DNA from: Bactericera cockerelli
Lineage: Eukaryota > Arthropoda > Insecta > Hemiptera > Triozidae
Assembly (NCBI GenBank): GCA_024516035.1
Contig: CM044960.1
Span: forward strand, 17,926,183-17,990,182
DNA: 64,000 nt
Reading direction: 5' to 3'
The notes under the pieces: generated by a model
Databases searched by the model: none
Seen by the model: only the letters and a program-made list of their open reading frames with translations
What the model was told of the DNA's origin: nothing
Position numbers and translations under genes: made by a program
Shown: in pieces, positions 59,429 to 64,000 of the stretch
How positions within the stretch are numbered: the stretch's first letter is position 1
Layout: every line of letters begins with the position of its first letter

Positions 59429-60713
59429 CTGGGGGGCAGAGGGGACATTAGAGATTATTATTATTATTATACAATGCTTTATTAGGTGTAAATGGACATT
59501 ATGTACATACAAATAAATATTTTAACAATTAAAAAAATGGAAACAATATATACAATAAAAATGAAAAAGAATAGAAAATATATAAAACATAAGTCCTAAC
59601 TAAAGAGATGGAACTGATTGTAATATGAATTTGATACGGTGGATTGTAAACCTAAAACCAGCGCAATTATGATTTAGACTATTTAGGCCCGTATTTTTGA
59701 ACGTCCCTAAAACTACTTTAGGGACAACCGTCGGGATTTTGAAATTTTTTGGCCAATTAAGTATATAAATTGTGACTTATGAATCTCTCGATTCCACTGA
59801 GATCATATAATATAGAGGGAACCTTACCTATCTCGAGTTGAACAAATTTATGCGTCTAACTTTGAACAGCTGATGGTCCCTCTTTCAACAAATCCCGGCT
59901 TCTGATTGGTTCAATTTATTTGAATTTTTTGTTTACTTCATGTAAAGGCGGACATCTAAACATCTTTAATTTTCACGTCAGATACCAACTCTTATATTAC
60001 AACATAATAAGTAGAAAATAAGGAAAGTAAAAGAGGAAGCAAAGACAGAAATTACTAATATGTAAGTATGAAAATAGTAAAAATATTATCTCAGAAGAAT
60101 TAGGTAGTTTAGGTACCCACTCTTTCGCGAGAGAAAAATTACTACAAGTCCGGCATTGATTTTGAAATCAGCTGATGGTCCCTTTTGAACGCAAATCTTG
60201 ATACATCGGGTTCCCTCTATGTTATATGACCTCAGTGCTCGATTCCGTTTCCGCACAGGCGCAATATTGGGCCCTATTCAAAAGAAGGAAATGCTTTTTC
60301 TTCCGAAATCCAAAGGAGTTGCTTCGATCTACAATAAAAAAGGTTTTGAGTACAATAATGAGTTTTTTCTTTTATCAAATATCAAAAGCTTTTGTTTCTA
60401 TGGAAGTAAAAGGTACATGTCCATCACAAGCTAAAAATAAAGCTTGCAAACATTTTCTTTGCTCACGAGCAATTACAATTTTTCTATGAAATATGGCCCA
60501 TTTCGCACAGAGGGTATTTTCACCTCTGTGTGAAAATCATCTGTGTTATTGTTTACATTTTCTAATCTTTTCAAAAATAATTTTTGTCTGGTGATTCTTC
60601 TTGTTTAATAGTTTTAAATTTCTTTATCCTTTTTAAGAATTTAAACAAGTTTTTTCCGAGATGGAAGCCAATTTGAAAATAATTATTACTATTTCGATCT
60701 CAGCCTTCTCAGC
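59429..60713. other. Midasin upstream intron sequence
   Basis: Begins with the exon 1 acceptor and a LINE-like tail. Contains GGCCCGTATTTTTGAACG near 59685 that recurs in the palindrome centre at 62354-62371. No exon seen. Confidence 0.5.
59465..59605 (-). mobile_element. LINE-like 3' tail, 5' truncated
   Basis: The complement of GCTTTATTAGGTGTAAATGG ... AAGTCCTAACTAAAG matches the tail of 18820-18965. It starts about 35 bp upstream of the midasin exon 1 acceptor. Confidence 0.65.
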
Positions 60714-60764
60714 GAAAGAAGTACCTACAATTTATATCTCACAGGCACGTTGAATTTTGATATC

Positions 60765-60914
60765 AGTGTCGATGGCACGTTGAATTCACCAGTTTTCGTT
60801 CCGTCGATTATGATAAGCAACGTCCAGCGAATTCAGGACTCGGATGGGTGACCATTTAAATTTTGGACAATCTTGATGCTAGCTATTCCCGGTCCAACTC
60901 AAACTGTGCTATCT
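60765..60914 (+). repeat. 5S rRNA-derived SINE, longer 5S head
   Basis: It reads GTTGAATTCACCAGTTTTCG, then AAGCAACGTCCAGCG, then GGACTCGGATGGGTGACCAT. The last block corresponds to the 3' half of 5S rRNA, so this copy keeps more of the 5S than the others. It is mirrored at 63800-63950. Confidence 0.75.
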
Positions 60915-61094
60915 ATTGTTCAATAATTGAATTAATTTATTAATAAAGAAAAATGTTAATTCATTGTTTTATCACTATCCAATGTTCTCTTTTCAATGTT
61001 CTGCATTTTACTTATTTTCTACACAGGTATCTACCAAATGTACTCATTATTCATGATTTCCCAAGCACTTCAAAGACTTTTTATGCTCGACGGT

Positions 61095-61280
61095 GTCAGG
61101 AGTCACAGTGTCCGAGTGGTCTAGCGCACCAGACTTACATTGAAGTGAGCTGAGTTTGAATTCCAGAGGAATTAGACTTTTTTATATCTGTATTTTGGAT
61201 GTTACGTGGTTCACTAATATCTGGTGTGGAAAAATGAGTATTGGTAGAGACGACCACTTGTGACATACGAGAAAAAAAAT
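61095..61280 (+). repeat. SINE-B-like (tRNA-derived) in left palindrome arm
   Basis: GTCCGAGTGGTCTAGCGCAC with GAGTTTGAATTCCAG as B box, then GGATGTTACGTGGTTCAC and AAAATGAGTATTGG. Mirrored at 63445-63621. Confidence 0.7.
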
Positions 61281-61351
61281 GAATATGTTACTTGAAATTT
61301 CGTCAACCTACCGACATACGTTGTGATATAAAATCACAAATAAACCAGATA

Positions 61352-61528
61352 CAGCCAGCGTTGATGGCGCTGTGAACGCACCGGTTCTCGTGGGACCACC
61401 AAAGTTAAGCAACGTCCAGGTGAAGACTTCGTGATGCTGGCATTTCGACCCAACCCAGGCTGGCTGAAGTTAATGTGGGTAGAAGGTTTGTGAGTTTCCT
61501 ACGATCGCAGGGTAAAACCCCCGTCGTA
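61352..61528 (+). repeat. 5S rRNA-derived SINE in left palindrome arm
   Basis: GAACGCACCGGTTCTCGTGG and ACCAAAGTTAAGCAACGTCC match the internal promoter region of 5S rRNA. The body then matches the copy at 31868-32054. Mirrored at 63201-63375. Confidence 0.8.
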
Positions 61529-63200
61529 ATATAAAAAAAACGAGATAGGTAAATGCAACCTTTGTCCTAAAATGAGGAGGGTACAGTAAAAATATTTTTT
61601 TTTTTTTTTGCATATATACTTGATTAAAAGATACATATAATATTTTTTATTAATATTTAGAATATAATGACAAATATTTAACTTTCAATAAATACAACAT
61701 GTCTATTGTAAATTAGTTTGTCCAAACTACTTGTTAGCAAACTTTTTTCTTAATCAGATGTCTTCAGGTCTTTCAGGCTCTATTAGGCCATTCAAAATTA
61801 AGGATATCTCTTGAAAGATGTTCGTCTTCCCAAAGAAAATACGTGGATATACGTAGGTATATAAAAAAGCTTTTCTTTCTTTCTTTCTTGGCGGTGCAAA
61901 ATTAGCGTTTTGTTTGTTTCTCGAATATTGCCAGCATAATTATAAGGAATTATCACAAATTTGTTAAAAAGGTTATCTATTTGATAAATAAATAAAATAC
62001 AATAATAGTTAGGAAGTAAAATCACTTCCAAGAAATATTATAATGTGTCTTCACGAATTTCAAAAATACCGATGAGAAATCACCGGCAGTTGTAAAGTGA
62101 CCAATTTCCGAACTCCAAAATTTCAACAAATTTCATTCACTTTTAGGGTCAGCTGATTGGAAATGCAAAGAAACGTATTGTTTATTTATATTTATATCTA
62201 CATCTTTCTGGCTGAAATGGTTTCTGCTCATGCGCTGAGCAGCGCTCAAGATTTGTGAGAAGCGTTCAAGACTTAAGTTCAAAATAAATTCTGTCTCTGT
62301 GGCTGATATGATTCACTGCGCACGCGTATCCGGACAAAAATACGGGCCTTGGCCCGTATTTTTGAACGACCCTAAAACAAATTTAGTGTGAGTGGTCCGG
62401 ATACGCGTGCGCAGTGAATCATATCAGCCACAGAGACAGAATTTATTTTGAACTTAAGTCTTGAACGCTTCTCACAAATCTTGAGCGCTGCTCAGCGCAT
62501 GAGCAGAAACCATTTCAGCCAGAAAGATGTAGATATAAATATAAATAAACAACACGTTTCTTTGCATTTCCAATCAGCTGACCCTAAAAGTGAATGAAAT
62601 TTCTTGAAATTTTGAAGTGTCCGAAATTGGTCACTTTACAACTGCCGGTGATTTCTCATCGGTATAAATGAAATTCGTGAAGACACATTATAATATTTCT
62701 TGGAAGTGATTTTACTTCCTAACTATTATTGTATTTTATTTATTTAGCAAATAGATAACCTTTTTAACAAATTTGTGATAATCCCTTATAATTATGCTGG
62801 CAATATTCGAGAAACAAACAAAACGCTAATTTTGCACCGCCAAGAAAGAAAAAAAGAAAACCTTTTTTATATACCCACGTATATCCACGTATTTTCTTTG
62901 GGAAGACGAACATCTTTCAAGAGATATCCTTAATTTTGAATGGCCTAATAGAGCCTGAAAGACCTGAAGACATCTGATTAAGAAAAAAGTTTGCTACCAA
63001 GTAGTTTGGACAAACTAATTTACAATAGACATGTTGTATTTATTGAAAGTTAAATATTTGTCATTATATTCTAAATATTAATAAAAAATATTATATGTAT
63101 CTTTTAATCAAGTATATATGCAAAAAAAAAAATATTTTTACTGTACCCTCCTCATTTTAGGACAAAGGTAGCATTTACCTATCTCGTTTTTTTTCATATT

Positions 63201-63375
63201 ACGACGGGGGTTTTACCCTGCGATCGTAGGAAACTCACAAACCTTCTACCCACATTAACTTCAACCAGCCTGGGTTGGGTCGAAATGCCCGCATCACGAA
63301 GTCTTCACCTGGACGTTGCTTAACTTTGGTGGTCTCACGAGAACTGGTGCATTCACAGCGCCATCAACGCTGGCT
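63201..63375 (-). repeat. 5S rRNA-derived SINE in right palindrome arm
   Basis: Mirror image of 61352-61528 with a few substitutions, e.g. in the core following the 5S head. Confidence 0.8.
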
Positions 63376-63444
63376 CTATCTGGTTTATACAACGTATGTC
63401 GGTAGGTTGACGAAATTTCAAGTAACATATTCATTTTTTATTCT

Positions 63445-63621
63445 CGTATGTCACAAGTGGTCGTCTCTACCAATACTCATTTTTCCACACCAGATATTAG
63501 TGAACCACGTAACATCCAAAATACAGATATAAAAAAGTCTAATTCCTCCGGAATTCAAACTCAGCTCACTTCAATGTAAGTCTGGTGCGCTAGACCACTC
63601 GGACACTGTGACTCCTGACAC
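63445..63621 (-). repeat. SINE-B-like, mirror copy
   Basis: Mirror image of 61095-61280, with differences at a few bases. Confidence 0.7.
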
Positions 63622-63799
63622 CGTCGAGCATAAAAAGTCTTTGAAGGGGTTGGGAAATCATGAATAATGAGTACATTTGGTAGATACCTGTGTAGAAAAT
63701 AAGTAGAATGAAAACATTGAAAAGAGAACATTGGATATGTGATAAAAACAATGAATTAACATTTTTCTTTATTAATAAATTAATTCAATTATTGAACAA

Positions 63800-63950
63800 T
63801 AGATAGCACAGTCTGAGTTGGACCGGGAATAGCTAGCATCAAGATTGTCCAAAATTTAAATGGTCACCCATCCAAGTCCTGAATTCGCTGGACGTTGCTT
63901 ATCATAATCGACGGAACGAAAACTGGTGATTCAACGTGCCATCGACACTA
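63800..63950 (-). repeat. 5S rRNA-derived SINE, mirror copy
   Basis: Mirror image of 60765-60914, containing the complement of GGATGGGTGACCAT and of AAGCAACGTCCAGCG. Confidence 0.75.
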
Positions 63951-64000
63951 GTATCAACATTCAACGTGCCTGTGAGATATAAATTGTAGGTACTTCTTTC

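Larger units (their letters stand above)
60714..64000. repeat. At least 3.3-kb palindrome, cut by window end
   Basis: The sequence from 60714 (GAAAGAAGTACCTACAA...) is mirrored by the last bases of the window. The centre is near 62337-62396, where GTATCCGGAC faces GTCCGGATAC. The roughly 60-bp loop itself contains a smaller palindrome (AAAAATACGGGCC / GGCCCGTATTTTT). The arms are nearly identical over about 1.6 kb with a few base changes and small indels. Each arm carries two 5S-derived SINE stretches and one tRNA-derived SINE in mirror orientation. The right arm reaches base 64000 still paired, so the palindrome continues outside. It probably lies in a midasin intron. Confidence 0.93.

Noticed and set aside
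59429..64000. Further midasin exons upstream of 59428
   Set aside because: I looked for the conserved linker and AAA6 motifs on the minus strand and saw none; the region is repeats and palindrome.

Overview
The window is nuclear DNA from an animal, most likely an insect. It is AT-rich (about one third G+C by eye), its main gene is split by GT-AG introns, and most of the remainder is transposon-derived. The abundance of the short palindrome GTAGGTACCTAC and the mix of tRNA-headed and 5S-rRNA-headed SINEs fit hemipteran or lepidopteran genomes. I cannot fix the order or species from the sequence. There are no bacterial-style operons, rRNA operons or CRISPR arrays.

Only two genes can be supported, both on the minus strand. 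The first is the C-terminal part of midasin (MDN1/Rea1), the giant AAA+ ATPase that remodels pre-60S ribosomal particles. Its exons run from 59428 down to the stop codon at 44940. A 4-kb exon encodes the end of the linker and the Asp/Glu-rich tail. Seven shorter exons encode the rest of the tail and the MIDAS (VWA-like) domain. The ATPase part lies outside the window, beyond 64000. Two exons are broken by apparent single-base indels at G runs. Beside one of them is a deletion-riddled second copy of the last exon region, which looks more like an assembly or polishing fault than a dead gene. The second gene is a single-exon, 253-residue coiled-coil protein at 28108-28869, which may be a divergent Nup58-type nucleoporin.

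Layout: 1-12.4 kb is AT-rich non-coding DNA with scattered SINEs. 12.4-14.1 kb is a 1.66-kb palindrome built from about 130-bp modules. 18.7-20.8 kb is bounded by a pair of inverted 68-bp repeats. 24.05-25.76 kb is a second foldback palindrome with the same termini as the first. 28.1-28.9 kb is the coiled-coil gene. 30.7-31.2 kb is a 21/22-bp tandem array. 34.6-35.5 kb is a G-rich minisatellite. 35.5-44.7 kb is non-coding with SINEs. 44.9-59.4 kb is midasin. Its largest intron is almost wholly a 3.4-kb palindrome with a hAT element nested in one arm. 60.7-64.0 kb, upstream in midasin orientation and probably intronic, is a further palindrome of at least 3.3 kb whose arms both carry 5S-derived and tRNA-derived SINEs. 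It runs off the end of the window.

The striking theme is palindromes: four kilobase-scale inverted repeats and two perfect short hairpins in 64 kb, two of the large ones apparently in transcribed midasin introns. Several nested insertions can be dated relative to one another because an empty site survives elsewhere in the window.
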